A program made the translations under genes and the position numbers. Positions 8,424 to 17,841 of a stretch of 64,000 nt of DNA are shown here, piece after piece; positions within the stretch are counted from its first letter, which is position 1; every line of letters starts with the position of its first letter. The stretch is taken from contig JAHIXK010000014.1 of NCBI GenBank assembly GCA_018815245.1, forward strand, positions 1-64,000. The letters run 5' to 3'. The notes beneath the pieces were generated by a model that saw nothing but the letters and a program-made list of their open reading frames with translations, made no database searches and was not told the origin of the DNA. This DNA comes from Gammaproteobacteria bacterium. Its GTDB lineage: Bacteria; Pseudomonadota; Gammaproteobacteria; Burkholderiales; Burkholderiaceae_B.

Positions 8424-10790
8424 ATGAGTAATCAAGAAGAATTGGGCAAGGTCGAGAGTTTTTTTGAGTCGATCTTGTTTGGCAATCGCAAGTTGGTGAT
8501 TGCAGTGTTTGCGGTGTTGTCGGTGTTTTTTGCATACCACGCGGTACAGCTTCGCCCCGATGCATCGTTTCAGAAAATGGTGCCCGTAACGCACCCTTTT
8601 ATTGCAAATTACCTGAATTACGAGAATGAATTGCGTCCGTTGGGCAATGTATTGCGCATCGCTGTGCACAACAAGAACGGGACGATTTATGAAGCGGAGT
8701 TTCTTGAAAAACTTCGCTTGATCACCGATGAGGTGTTTTACATTCCGGGTGTGGATCGCGGTAACTTGAGTTCGATCTGGACGCCGAACGTGATGTGGCG
8801 GCAGGTAACCGAAGAGGGTCTGCGCATGGGGCCTGTGATCGGCCAAGGTTTCTCGGGTTCGCCTGACCAGATTGAAGGAGTGAAGGCCAACGTGGAGCGG
8901 TCGGGCCGAATTGGTTCGCTGGTTTCCAATGATCAGCGTTCTGCAATTATTCTTGCCCCACTTCTTGAGGTGGATCCCGACACGGGTGAGAAGTTGAGTT
9001 ATGGAAAGCTTTCTGCGCAAATTGAAGAGGTGGTGCGCGACAAGTACCAAAGTGACGACATTTCGATTCACATCACAGGTTTTGCGAAAGTGGTGGGTGA
9101 TTTGATTGAAGGGGCCAAGGCAATTGGTGGCTTTTTTGCCATTACTTTTGTGCTGACGGTTATTTTGTTGTTGTGGTATTCCCGTTGCTGGAAAAGCACG
9201 GCGGCCACCATTTTCTGCTGTTCTCTGGCGGTGATTTGGCACTTGGGTTCGGTCAGTTTGCTGGGTTTTGGCCTGGATCCCTATTCAATCCTGGTTCCGT
9301 TTTTGACGTTTGCGATCGGCGTGAGCCATGCCATTCAGAACGTGCGAACCATGGCTTCAGAACGTTTTTATGGTGCCAACAAGATTGATGCGGCGAAAGC
9401 AACATTTCACCTTTTGTTCGTTCCGGGTTCGGTGGCGTTGTTGGCCGATGCGGTGGGTTTCTCAACCTTGCTGGTAATCGAGATTGGCGTGATCCGTGAG
9501 TTGGCCATTAGCGCCTCAATTGGTGTGGCGGTGATCATTTTCACCAAAATGTTCTTGTTGCCAGTGTTGATGAGTTACACCGATGTCAGCGAGCGTGGCT
9601 TGAAACAGGTTGCCAAGCAGGAAGCAAGCAAGCACACCGTGTCGCATTTGTTGTCACGTTTGACAGAAAAGAAAGTTGCTTACGGTGTAAGTGCTATGGC
9701 TGCCCTGATTCTTGTGGCCGGTTTGTACGCTTCAGCGGGCATCAAGATTGGTGACCTGGATCCGGGTGCGCCAGAGCTTCGACCTGATTCGCGTTACAAC
9801 CAGGACGTGAAGTTCTTGGTGCAGAATTATTCGACCAGCTCGGATGTATTTGTGGTGATGGTGGAGACCCCCGCGGGCGAATGCGGTGCTTATCCAGTGG
9901 CCTCGGCGGTGGACCGTTTTCAATGGGAAATGGAAAATCTTCAAGGCGTGGAAGGTACGGTTTCCCTGTTCACTGTGATGAAAAATATCATTGCGGGTTT
10001 TAACGGCGGAAACCCCAAGTGGCTGGCAATTTCCCGCGATCGTTTCATTTCCAATGGTGCACATAAAAATATTCCGACGACTTTGTACAACTCGGAATGT
10101 TCCATGACGCCGGTTATTTTGTTCTTGTCTGATCACAAGGCGGAGACGCTGGAGCGCGTGGTCGCCAAGGTGCAGGAGTTTGCAGCAGAAAATGATTCTG
10201 CTGATGCAAAGTTCATTCTGGCTGCGGGCAACAGTGGTATTGAAGCGGCCACCAATATTGTGGTTGAGCAGGCTCAAAGAACCATGTTGCTGTTGGTGTA
10301 TGGCATTGTGGGTGCCTTGGTGTGGTGGGAATTCAAAAGCTTCCGCGTGATGCTGGCTATCATGATCCCCTTGTTTATCACTGAGGTGCTTTGCAAGGTC
10401 ATCATGGTTCAGTTGAACCTGGGTATCAAGGTCGCCACCTTGCCGGTCATTGCTTTGGGCGTGGGTATCGGTGTGGATTACGGTATTTATATTTACAACC
10501 GTTTGGAAAGTTTCCTGGCCAAAGGCTTGAATTTCAAGGATGCTTACTTTGAAACCTTGCGCTCAACGGGTGTTGCGGTGGCTTTGACCGCTGTAACCCT
10601 GGCACTGGGTGTGTTCACTTGGGCGTTCTCGGCCATCAAGTTTCAGGCCGACATGGGCATGCTGCTGGCTTTCATGTTCTTGTGGAACATGGTGGGTGCG
10701 GTCATCTTGATTCCTGCATTGGTGCGTTTGTTTGCATTCGGTGCGGTGAAAAAACGGTTCGGTCCTTCAGTTGAAGCGCCCGGCCGATAA
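8424..10790 (+). CDS. RND-superfamily (MMPL-type) transporter
   Basis: 788 residues with the RND/MMPL layout: one membrane helix at about 23-42, a large periplasmic domain to about 228, five helices to about 400, a seventh helix at about 418-438, a second periplasmic domain to about 625, and five final helices. The GVGIGVDYGIYIYNR segment in the last block matches the conserved helix that carries the proton-relay Asp. Such permeases move hydrophobic molecules (lipids, hopanoids, sterols) between inner membrane and periplasm. No membrane-fusion protein or TolC gene is nearby; DUF1329 and DUF1302 could take those places. It is the last gene of the cluster and is followed by a strong terminator. 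Confidence 0.9.
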   Translation: MSNQEELGKVESFFESILFGNRKLVIAVFAVLSVFFAYHAVQLRPDASFQKMVPVTHPFIANYLNYENELRPLGNVLRIAVHNKNGTIYEAEFLEKLRLITDEVFYIPGVDRGNLSSIWTPNVMWRQVTEEGLRMGPVIGQGFSGSPDQIEGVKANVERSGRIGSLVSNDQRSAIILAPLLEVDPDTGEKLSYGKLSAQIEEVVRDKYQSDDISIHITGFAKVVGDLIEGAKAIGGFFAITFVLTVILLLWYSRCWKSTAATIFCCSLAVIWHLGSVSLLGFGLDPYSILVPFLTFAIGVSHAIQNVRTMASERFYGANKIDAAKATFHLLFVPGSVALLADAVGFSTLLVIEIGVIRELAISASIGVAVIIFTKMFLLPVLMSYTDVSERGLKQVAKQEASKHTVSHLLSRLTEKKVAYGVSAMAALILVAGLYASAGIKIGDLDPGAPELRPDSRYNQDVKFLVQNYSTSSDVFVVMVETPAGECGAYPVASAVDRFQWEMENLQGVEGTVSLFTVMKNIIAGFNGGNPKWLAISRDRFISNGAHKNIPTTLYNSECSMTPVILFLSDHKAETLERVVAKVQEFAAENDSADAKFILAAGNSGIEAATNIVVEQAQRTMLLLVYGIVGALVWWEFKSFRVMLAIMIPLFITEVLCKVIMVQLNLGIKVATLPVIALGVGIGVDYGIYIYNRLESFLAKGLNFKDAYFETLRSTGVAVALTAVTLALGVFTWAFSAIKFQADMGMLLAFMFLWNMVGAVILIPALVRLFAFGAVKKRFGPSVEAPGR

Positions 10791-10814
10791 TAAGCAGTAG
10801 TGTCACGAACTCAA

Positions 10815-10839
10815 GGGCAGCTTCGGCTGCCCTTTTTTT
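10815..10839 (+). terminator. Intrinsic terminator after the RND transporter gene
   Basis: Perfect 7-bp stem GGGCAGC/GCTGCCC with the stable tetraloop TTCG and a run of seven T. It closes the four-gene envelope cluster. Confidence 0.92.
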
Positions 10840-10895
10840 ACGCGTGAGTGTTTGTGGTAATCTCCTTGAATCGTTTTTACTTGCCATTTTTTGCC

Positions 10896-11885
10896 ATGCG
10901 GTTTCCAGTACTCCCCTCCATGCCACACCCCTTGCAGTTTCGTTCAGTCACGTTCACTGCCCTGAAGCCGGGCCCCAAATTAATTGTGCTTGGTGCTGTG
11001 CATGGCAATGAGGTGTCGGGCAGCAAAGCCATTTTGAAAATGATGGCCGAGTTCGAGGCGGGCGAACGTGTACTTCAGAACGGGCAGGTCACTTTTGTGC
11101 CCATTACCAATCCGCTGGCCTACAATCGCAAGCAGCGCAATGGCGACAGAAATTTGAACCGCAATTTGACGCCCGCCAGCAACCCGGTTGATTTTGAGGA
11201 TCATGTTGCCAATTGGCTTTGCCCCCTTCTGGCTGCGCACGACGTACTACTGGATATTCACAGTTTTCAGAAAGGCGATGTGCCTTTTGCCCTGTTTGGC
11301 CCCAAGAACAACGGCAGCAAACTTGAATCGTTCGGGCATGAAGAGGCCGAGCGAAGCCTTGCTTTGCGATTGGGTGTAAGCCGGTTTGTCGACGGTTGGC
11401 TGGACACTTATGCCAAAGGGGTGGCAAATCGTGTGGCCTACCTTGAGTCCACAGGTGGGTCGGGGGCGGGTCTAAATACCGATCCCCGTTATGGCATGGG
11501 CACCACGGAATGCATGCGGGCAAGTGGTGGCTATGCGGTGACACTGGAGTGTGGTCAACATGACGACCCGAATGGTCCTTTGGTGGCCTATCGGGCCATT
11601 GATAACACTTTAGTTTACCTGGGCTTGTTGGTCGGTGATGGCGTAAAGCCTGTGGATGAATACCAGCATCTCAGTTTGGTTGAGGTCAATGACAAGCATC
11701 ATGTGGATGACCAATTTGTCAGACCTTGGTCAAGTTTCGATCCTGTCCGCAAGGGCGAGTTGATTGGCATTCGCCAAAGCGGCGAAGAGGTGCGTGCCAG
11801 CCGAGACGGTTTTATTGTGTTTCCCAACACCTTGTCGCAGGCCGGGCAAGAGTGGTTTTACATTGCGGTGTCGAATATAGATTAG
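10896..11885 (+). CDS. Succinylglutamate desuccinylase/aspartoacylase family zinc hydrolase
   Basis: About 329 residues from the ATG at 10896. A GTG at 10848 and an ATG at 10920 are other possible starts, and none has a clear ribosome binding site. Zinc-binding landmarks of the AstE/ASPA family are present: HGNE (in GAVHGNEVSG), an Arg-Asn-rich substrate loop (NRNLNRNL) and DIHS with the third zinc His. The C-terminal part has the beta domain seen in this family. The reaction is hydrolysis of an N-acyl amino acid or a related amide. No arginine-succinyltransferase genes are adjacent, so a true AstE role is not supported. Monocistronic between the upstream terminator and an AT-rich gap. Confidence 0.85.
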   Translation: MRFPVLPSMPHPLQFRSVTFTALKPGPKLIVLGAVHGNEVSGSKAILKMMAEFEAGERVLQNGQVTFVPITNPLAYNRKQRNGDRNLNRNLTPASNPVDFEDHVANWLCPLLAAHDVLLDIHSFQKGDVPFALFGPKNNGSKLESFGHEEAERSLALRLGVSRFVDGWLDTYAKGVANRVAYLESTGGSGAGLNTDPRYGMGTTECMRASGGYAVTLECGQHDDPNGPLVAYRAIDNTLVYLGLLVGDGVKPVDEYQHLSLVEVNDKHHVDDQFVRPWSSFDPVRKGELIGIRQSGEEVRASRDGFIVFPNTLSQAGQEWFYIAVSNID

Positions 11886-12019
11886 AAAACAGGTAACTTT
11901 TCCTAATAAACCGCATCAAATGACTACAAATAAGTGATTGAAATATATCATTTTTCGGATTGAGAGCCAGCGTCGTTTTTGTTTTAATTAATGACCTTTT
12001 CAAGGGTTATAAAACAACA

Positions 12020-12718
12020 ATGAGTGGCTTCCTCAGGAATATTTACAATTCAGATCGAACAACTCAGGCCATTGCGTTGCTGGGTGGTGCCACGGCGCAT
12101 TCCTACAGCTCCCTGAGTTTGCACAATTCACTGCTTAACCCTGACCTTGCGTTCAACATTGAAGATCCATATTCGAAGCAGGGTGGCGCAGAGGTTTTTC
12201 AGGTGAGTAGTGAATCCTCGGGCTTAGTTCTGGACAAGGCTGTTTTTGATTCAGGGGGTGCAACACCATTTGTAGGTGTACCGCAAAACCTCATTTTGGA
12301 AGATCTGGTGGCGTTTGATTCAGTGCAGGATTTGCCAACTACCAAGGACATGACATCTCTGTTTGATGATGGCACCCTCGATTCAGCAGATCTCCAAAGC
12401 GTTCCTGGCCTTGAGTCCAGCCCAGAGTCAGACCTTGCTTCCATGGCTGAATTACCGGAGCTTGGTAATCAGGATTTCTCATTGCTTGATTTCATTGAGC
12501 AGACGGTTGCTGAAGCAGACACATCGCAGGATCAGTTTGCCAATGCGCTGGATCCTGCAACAGAGCCCTTGCTGGGGACAAATTTTTACACTGATTCTGT
12601 TTCGATAATCAGCGGCTTGCTTGATTCCTTTCTTTCGCCTATTGGTTCTTTTTCCACGTCTGGTCTGGAATCAGTGCAGTTGATGTTTGTGGATGAATTG
12701 ACAACCTATCTGGGGTAG
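12020..12718 (+). CDS. Hypothetical acidic protein
   Basis: 232 residues from the ATG at 12020; a TTG at 11960 would add 20. I do not recognise it. The first 35 residues are mildly basic and Ser/Leu-rich (one weakly hydrophobic stretch, IALLGGATAH). The rest is strongly acidic and rich in Asp, Glu, Ser and Leu, with only three lysines, and ends in a more hydrophobic region (about 195-232). No cysteine clusters, catalytic motifs or repeats are seen. Low complexity suggests a disordered, secreted or surface protein, but there is no standard signal peptide. The gene stands alone, with AT-rich DNA in front and an inverted repeat behind. Its base composition is a little more AT-rich than the neighbours. 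Confidence 0.6.
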   Translation: MSGFLRNIYNSDRTTQAIALLGGATAHSYSSLSLHNSLLNPDLAFNIEDPYSKQGGAEVFQVSSESSGLVLDKAVFDSGGATPFVGVPQNLILEDLVAFDSVQDLPTTKDMTSLFDDGTLDSADLQSVPGLESSPESDLASMAELPELGNQDFSLLDFIEQTVAEADTSQDQFANALDPATEPLLGTNFYTDSVSIISGLLDSFLSPIGSFSTSGLESVQLMFVDELTTYLG

Positions 12719-12738
12719 TTTTTCACTTTTATTTCATA

Positions 12739-12772
12739 AAGACGGTAAAAAAGCACCCTTTTATGCCGTCTT
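12739..12772 (+). terminator. Possible terminator after the hypothetical acidic gene
   Basis: Stem AAGACGG/CCGTCTT with further TAAAA/TTTTA pairing inside. Only two T follow the stem, so termination may be weak. Confidence 0.5.
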
Positions 12773-12826
12773 CCCGAGCATTTGATCTACTTGAACTTGC
12801 CTCAAAATGAAGCTTGATTCAAGTCA

Positions 12827-13753
12827 ATGGTCAGTGCACACATGAACTACAGCAACGAACGCAATCTAGGCGAGTCTTCAAGCGAGATGATTGAGATCCT
12901 CTTGTTTTCCTTGGGCGGACAGGAAACTTTCGGGTTGAATGTATTCAAAATCCGTGAGGTGACGGAAATTAGCCAGGTGACACAAATTCCTGGTCAGCAA
13001 GGCGCAATGAATGGTGTTATTTCCCTTCGTGGCCAAGTGTTGCCAGTGGTGTCTTTGGGCGATGCGATCGGCATGTCCAATGGCGCGCCCAACACGAAGA
13101 TGATCATTTCTGAATTCGCGTCCAGGTCTGTGGCGTTTGCGGTCACAGACGTGGATAAAATTATTCGCGTACCTTGGTCCGACGTAAAGCCTCCCCAAAG
13201 ATATGACTCCGAGCAGGATTCCGTGTTTGGAGTTGTGATGCTGGCTGACGGTAGCTTGGTTTCTCTGGTGGACATTGAAAGTGTTTGCCAGCGGGTGTTG
13301 CCTGAAAAAGATGCTGAGGACATAGCCACGGGGTTTGAGCTAAATCAGGCGGGGCCGGTGTTTTTCGTGGATGATTCCATTGTTGCGCGACGAAAAATCA
13401 GCGAGGTACTGGACACCATGGGCCTGCAGCATAGCCATGCCGTGAATGGCGTCGAAGCTGAGCAGAAGCTCTTGGCAATGGCTTCCAGCGCAGAACTGAG
13501 CGAGGTTGCCATTCAAGAGCGCGTGTCACTTGTGTTGGTGGATGAAGAAATGCCCATCATGGATGGCTGCACCTTGACCCGAAAACTCAAGGGTGACCCA
13601 CGCTTCAAGAACATTCCGATCATTATGTATTCATCCCTGACTTCCGAAGAAAATGCACGCCGTGGCATTGAAGCGGGTGTGAATATTTATGTGAAGAAGT
13701 TTGATTCCACGTCACTCTCCAACGCAATTGGACAGCTTCTGACCCACGCTTGA
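12827..13753 (+). CDS. cheV: CheV-type chemotaxis coupling protein (CheW plus receiver)
   Basis: 308 residues. Residues about 22-160 are a CheW domain (INGVISLRG-type segment at 61-69) and about 177-305 a receiver domain with the acidic pair D182-D183, phospho-acceptor D239 (in LVLVDEEMP) and the conserved Lys at 290-291. The length matches CheV of other bacteria. CheV couples chemoreceptors to CheA and adapts through receiver phosphorylation. No other chemotaxis gene lies in the window, so it works with a system coded elsewhere. The start at 12827 is an ATG; another ATG is at 12842. Neither has a strong ribosome binding site. Confidence 0.92.
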   Translation: MVSAHMNYSNERNLGESSSEMIEILLFSLGGQETFGLNVFKIREVTEISQVTQIPGQQGAMNGVISLRGQVLPVVSLGDAIGMSNGAPNTKMIISEFASRSVAFAVTDVDKIIRVPWSDVKPPQRYDSEQDSVFGVVMLADGSLVSLVDIESVCQRVLPEKDAEDIATGFELNQAGPVFFVDDSIVARRKISEVLDTMGLQHSHAVNGVEAEQKLLAMASSAELSEVAIQERVSLVLVDEEMPIMDGCTLTRKLKGDPRFKNIPIIMYSSLTSEENARRGIEAGVNIYVKKFDSTSLSNAIGQLLTHA

Positions 13754-13812
13754 GCCAGCACGCAAAGAAAGCGCTACACTTCGGTTTTGTTGATGTAACG
13801 CCACTTTGCGTG

Positions 13813-14469
13813 ATGAGTTCTACACAATCACTTCCCGGTTTTAATGTGCTCTTTGATGCAATTGCAACTGATTTGCGTGAGCATGGCTACAGTATTCAAA
13901 ACAAGGCCCTGCCTGAAGAATGGATCGATGGCTTGCTGCGTGACATGCACATGTTGGGGGCCGATCAGCTAAAACTGGCGGGCGTAGGGCGTGCACAGCA
14001 GCATGTTGCCAACGCTAACATTCGGCGCGATGCAATTTCCTGGATTGAAAGCACTGAGGGTGAGCAGGGCCAATGGCTTGCATTCAGTGCGCAACTGCAG
14101 CAGCACTTGAATCGTTCCCTGATGCTGGGTCTTTTTTCGTTTGAATCGCATTTTGCGCACTATGCACCAGGTGCATTTTATAAAACGCATGTGGATGCAT
14201 TCAAGGGGCAGGCCAACCGGGTGTTGTCCGTGGTGCTGTATTTGAACCCGGTGTGGGGCTTTGGTGATGGCGGCGAAATGGTGCTGTATTCGGATACCGA
14301 CCCCGGCACCGTGTTGTGCACAGTAAGTCCACATGCGGGCACCTTGGTGGTTTTTCTGAGTGAAGATTTTCCGCACGAGGTGTTGCCCGCACTGCGCGAC
14401 CGCTACAGTATTGCGGGTTGGTACCGGGTCAACACATCCAATACGGGACGCGTGGATCCCCCCGCCTGA
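13813..14469 (+). CDS. 2OG-Fe(II) oxygenase, SM-20/prolyl-hydroxylase-like
   Basis: 218 residues from the ATG at 13813. An in-frame TTG at 13750 would overlap the end of cheV and is less likely. The facial triad of 2-oxoglutarate/Fe(II) dioxygenases is visible: H126-x-D128 (THVD) and H188 (PHEV), with R197 in the RYSIAGWYR segment as the 2-oxoglutarate anchor. It resembles SM-20-related proteins, whose members hydroxylate prolyl residues of protein substrates such as ribosomal or elongation proteins. The substrate here cannot be inferred. It converges with the NrsF-like gene with a one-base gap. Confidence 0.88.
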   Translation: MSSTQSLPGFNVLFDAIATDLREHGYSIQNKALPEEWIDGLLRDMHMLGADQLKLAGVGRAQQHVANANIRRDAISWIESTEGEQGQWLAFSAQLQQHLNRSLMLGLFSFESHFAHYAPGAFYKTHVDAFKGQANRVLSVVLYLNPVWGFGDGGEMVLYSDTDPGTVLCTVSPHAGTLVVFLSEDFPHEVLPALRDRYSIAGWYRVNTSNTGRVDPPA

Positions 14470-14470
14470 A

Positions 14471-15106
14471 TTACCAATTCAAAAGCCTGGGCCCCAACAC
14501 CGCGCCAACCCCACCACACAAGGCAATACCCAATGTGTACCAAATTGCAATGAATGGTGCCGCGGGTTCCGTGCATGCCAAGGCATAAGCCATTGCCGCC
14601 ACGGCACCTGCAAAAAGGCCGCAGGCTGCACCCGCGAGCGGCAGGTTGGTGGGTGCCAAACCTTTCATCGCCCAGAATGAGCCCGCCATGACGGGAATGG
14701 ACAAGACCAGAATTGTCCATGGGCACAACAACCACGAATGCCCCATCAGTGCCGCGGCACGCTCCGATTCTTCCATGCTGATGTAGGAGGCAAAGCCGAC
14801 TAACAACATGACCAACACAATGCCCAAAACCGCTCCAACAGCTTGTTTGCCCGATGCGCCAGGCTTTCCAACCCGGGAAACCAGCCAGGCAGTTGCAAGC
14901 ACCAGTGCACCAGCATATGCAAACTTGATCCACGGTCCAGGTTCTGTCAACATCGTGTCTGGAATAAGCCCCAGTACACTGACAACCAGTGCAGCCGCCA
15001 GTAGGCCACCAGCCATGCCAGCGGGCAGCAGGCGTTTGACTACCAGCGCCTTGGGTGCTGGCCCAGCCTGGTTGGCAAGCAATGTGATCAGTTCATCTGT
15101 CTTCAT
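14471..15106 (-). CDS. nrsF: NrsF/DUF1109-type anti-sigma factor
   Basis: 211 residues with about six membrane helices and short loops, fitting DUF1109, which includes NrsF, the membrane anti-sigma factor of Caulobacter SigF. Several cysteines lie in or next to helices (in LLCPW, AACGL, LACTE, ALCGG). In the family, conserved cysteines are used to sense chromium, cadmium or redox stress. The start codon overlaps the stop of the sigma gene by four bases (ATGA), so the pair is translationally coupled and likely made in a fixed ratio. Confidence 0.88.
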   Translation of the reverse strand: MKTDELITLLANQAGPAPKALVVKRLLPAGMAGGLLAAALVVSVLGLIPDTMLTEPGPWIKFAYAGALVLATAWLVSRVGKPGASGKQAVGAVLGIVLVMLLVGFASYISMEESERAAALMGHSWLLCPWTILVLSIPVMAGSFWAMKGLAPTNLPLAGAACGLFAGAVAAMAYALACTEPAAPFIAIWYTLGIALCGGVGAVLGPRLLNW

Positions 15107-15684
15107 GAGTCACTCCTGACAAGTGCGGCCAATTGCTTTAGCCCTCTGTGCACTTGTACTTTCAATGCTGCCACGGACACGCCACTTCTTTCCGACGCCT
15201 CCGCCATCGACAGCCCTTCAATTTTCGTCAGCAAAATGGCCTGTTGTTGTGATTCAGGCAATTGCTCAAGCAACACCGCCAAATCCCGCCTGGATGGCAG
15301 TTCTTCCTGCGCCAGCGGATGTTGGTCCTCGGTCAAGTCGTCCAGCGAGTCATTCAGATTGTCACGCCTTCCGCGCCGGCGCCACAAGTCGACCAGCTTG
15401 TGCCTTGCAATTGCAAACACCCAACTGCTGACCGGCAGGGTGTCGTCGTAAGTACCGCGTTGCATATGCAAGGCAAGCAATGTTTCTTGCACCAAATCTT
15501 CCACCTCGTCTGGCAGGGCTTGTAAACGGCGACCATAAAACCGCCTCAAACGCTGGGCGATTTTTGCTAGGGCGTCGCGGTAAGCCAAAGCATCGCCTGC
15601 CTGCGCGCGTAGCCACATGGGTTTGAGGGTTGACTCAAACTCGTCAAGGGGAGTTGCATAATTGCATTCGTTGGGGAGGGTCAT
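15103..15684 (-). CDS. sigF: ECF RNA polymerase sigma factor, SigF type
   Basis: 193 residues from the first ATG at 15684. Region 2 (about 50-115, with DLVQETLLALH and SWVFAIARHKLVDLWRR) and region 4 (about 135-190, with AILLTKIEGLSMAEASERSGVS) are complete, as in ECF sigma factors. Paired with the DUF1109 gene, it belongs to the SigF/NrsF group. A GTAACC-N16-CGAA element covers the ATG at 15684 and would start transcription near 15660, which would leave the ATG at 15618 (MWLRAQAGD) as the start on the autoregulated transcript. That shorter form of 171 residues still contains both functional regions. Confidence 0.93.
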   Translation of the reverse strand: MTLPNECNYATPLDEFESTLKPMWLRAQAGDALAYRDALAKIAQRLRRFYGRRLQALPDEVEDLVQETLLALHMQRGTYDDTLPVSSWVFAIARHKLVDLWRRRGRRDNLNDSLDDLTEDQHPLAQEELPSRRDLAVLLEQLPESQQQAILLTKIEGLSMAEASERSGVSVAALKVQVHRGLKQLAALVRSDS

Positions 15685-15692
15685 TCGGTTAC
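15667..15692 (-). promoter_or_regulatory. Candidate SigF-type ECF promoter
   Basis: On the minus strand GTAACC (15692-15687) and CGAA (15670-15667) are separated by exactly 16 bases, the motif I recall for Caulobacter SigF-dependent promoters. It overlaps the first ATG of the sigma gene, pointing to autoregulation from a start site near 15660. Confidence 0.6.
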
Positions 15693-15725
15693 AAGAGCAT
15701 GTTTTTAATTATTTAATGACAGTAA

Positions 15726-16952
<1,227 letters not shown>

Positions 16953-16953
16953 T

Positions 16954-17823
16954 ATGAAAAAGCTCAGCAGTGTTCAATGTTTTGGTGGTTTACAAAACCA
17001 GTACGAACATCTTTCAGGCACGCTGAATTGCGCGATGCAGTTCAGCGTGTATTTGCCGCCGCAGGCGCTGGCCGGTCAGCGTGTTCCTGTGGTGTATTGG
17101 CTTTCGGGATTGACGTGCACGGATCAGAATTTTGCTACCAAGGCGGGCGCACAGCGCGCTGCTGCTGAATTGGGTATTGCGATTGTGATGCCAGACACAA
17201 GCCCGCGTGGTGAGGGTGTGCCTGACGACGCAGACAAGGCTTACGATTTTGGTCTGGGTGCTGGTTTTTATGTAGACGCCAAGCAAGTTCCGTGGAATAC
17301 ACATTACAACATGTACAGCTACGTTGTTCACGAACTGCCCGAACTTGTTGAAGCCGGGTTGCCTGTAACGGAGGTGAGATCTGTTTTTGGACACTCCATG
17401 GGCGGGCATGGTGCACTGACAATTGCACTCAGGAACCCTGCGCGTTACAAGTCAGTGAGCGCATTTTCACCGATTGTCAGCCCCACGCGTTGCCCCTGGG
17501 GCCAAAAAGCATTGGGCCTGTACTTGGGAGAAGACCAGGCTCAATGGAAAATGCACGATGCGGTGGAGTTGATTCGAGGCGGTGCACCCCAACTGCCCAT
17601 GTTGGTTGATCAGGGTTTGGCTGACAATTTTTTGGCATCCCAGTTGAAAACCGAATTGCTGGAAGCGGCATGCCGGGACATTGCTTACGAAGCCGAGATT
17701 CGTTATCAAGCCGGTTATGATCACAGCTATTACTTCATCGCTACCTTCATCGAAGACCATCTTCGATTTCACGCCAGGCACTTGTGTACGAATCCAGAGG
17801 CTGTTAGATTCAGTCCTTCATAA
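16954..17823 (+). CDS. fghA: S-formylglutathione hydrolase
   Basis: 289 residues, an alpha/beta-hydrolase of the esterase D family. It splits S-formylglutathione into formate and glutathione, the second step of glutathione-dependent formaldehyde removal. The nucleophile is Ser148 in GHSMGG. The oxyanion region SGLTCTDQNF (51-60) and the C-terminal GYDHSYYF with the catalytic His are conserved. The ATG lies one base after the dehydrogenase stop, so the two are co-transcribed and probably translationally coupled. Confidence 0.95.
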   Translation: MKKLSSVQCFGGLQNQYEHLSGTLNCAMQFSVYLPPQALAGQRVPVVYWLSGLTCTDQNFATKAGAQRAAAELGIAIVMPDTSPRGEGVPDDADKAYDFGLGAGFYVDAKQVPWNTHYNMYSYVVHELPELVEAGLPVTEVRSVFGHSMGGHGALTIALRNPARYKSVSAFSPIVSPTRCPWGQKALGLYLGEDQAQWKMHDAVELIRGGAPQLPMLVDQGLADNFLASQLKTELLEAACRDIAYEAEIRYQAGYDHSYYFIATFIEDHLRFHARHLCTNPEAVRFSPS

Positions 17824-17841
17824 AAGTAAGGTGTGTTCTTG

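Noticed and set aside
8406..9242. 278-codon open frame on the minus strand
   Set aside because: Antisense to the N-terminal half of the RND transporter; no recognisable domain and biased composition.
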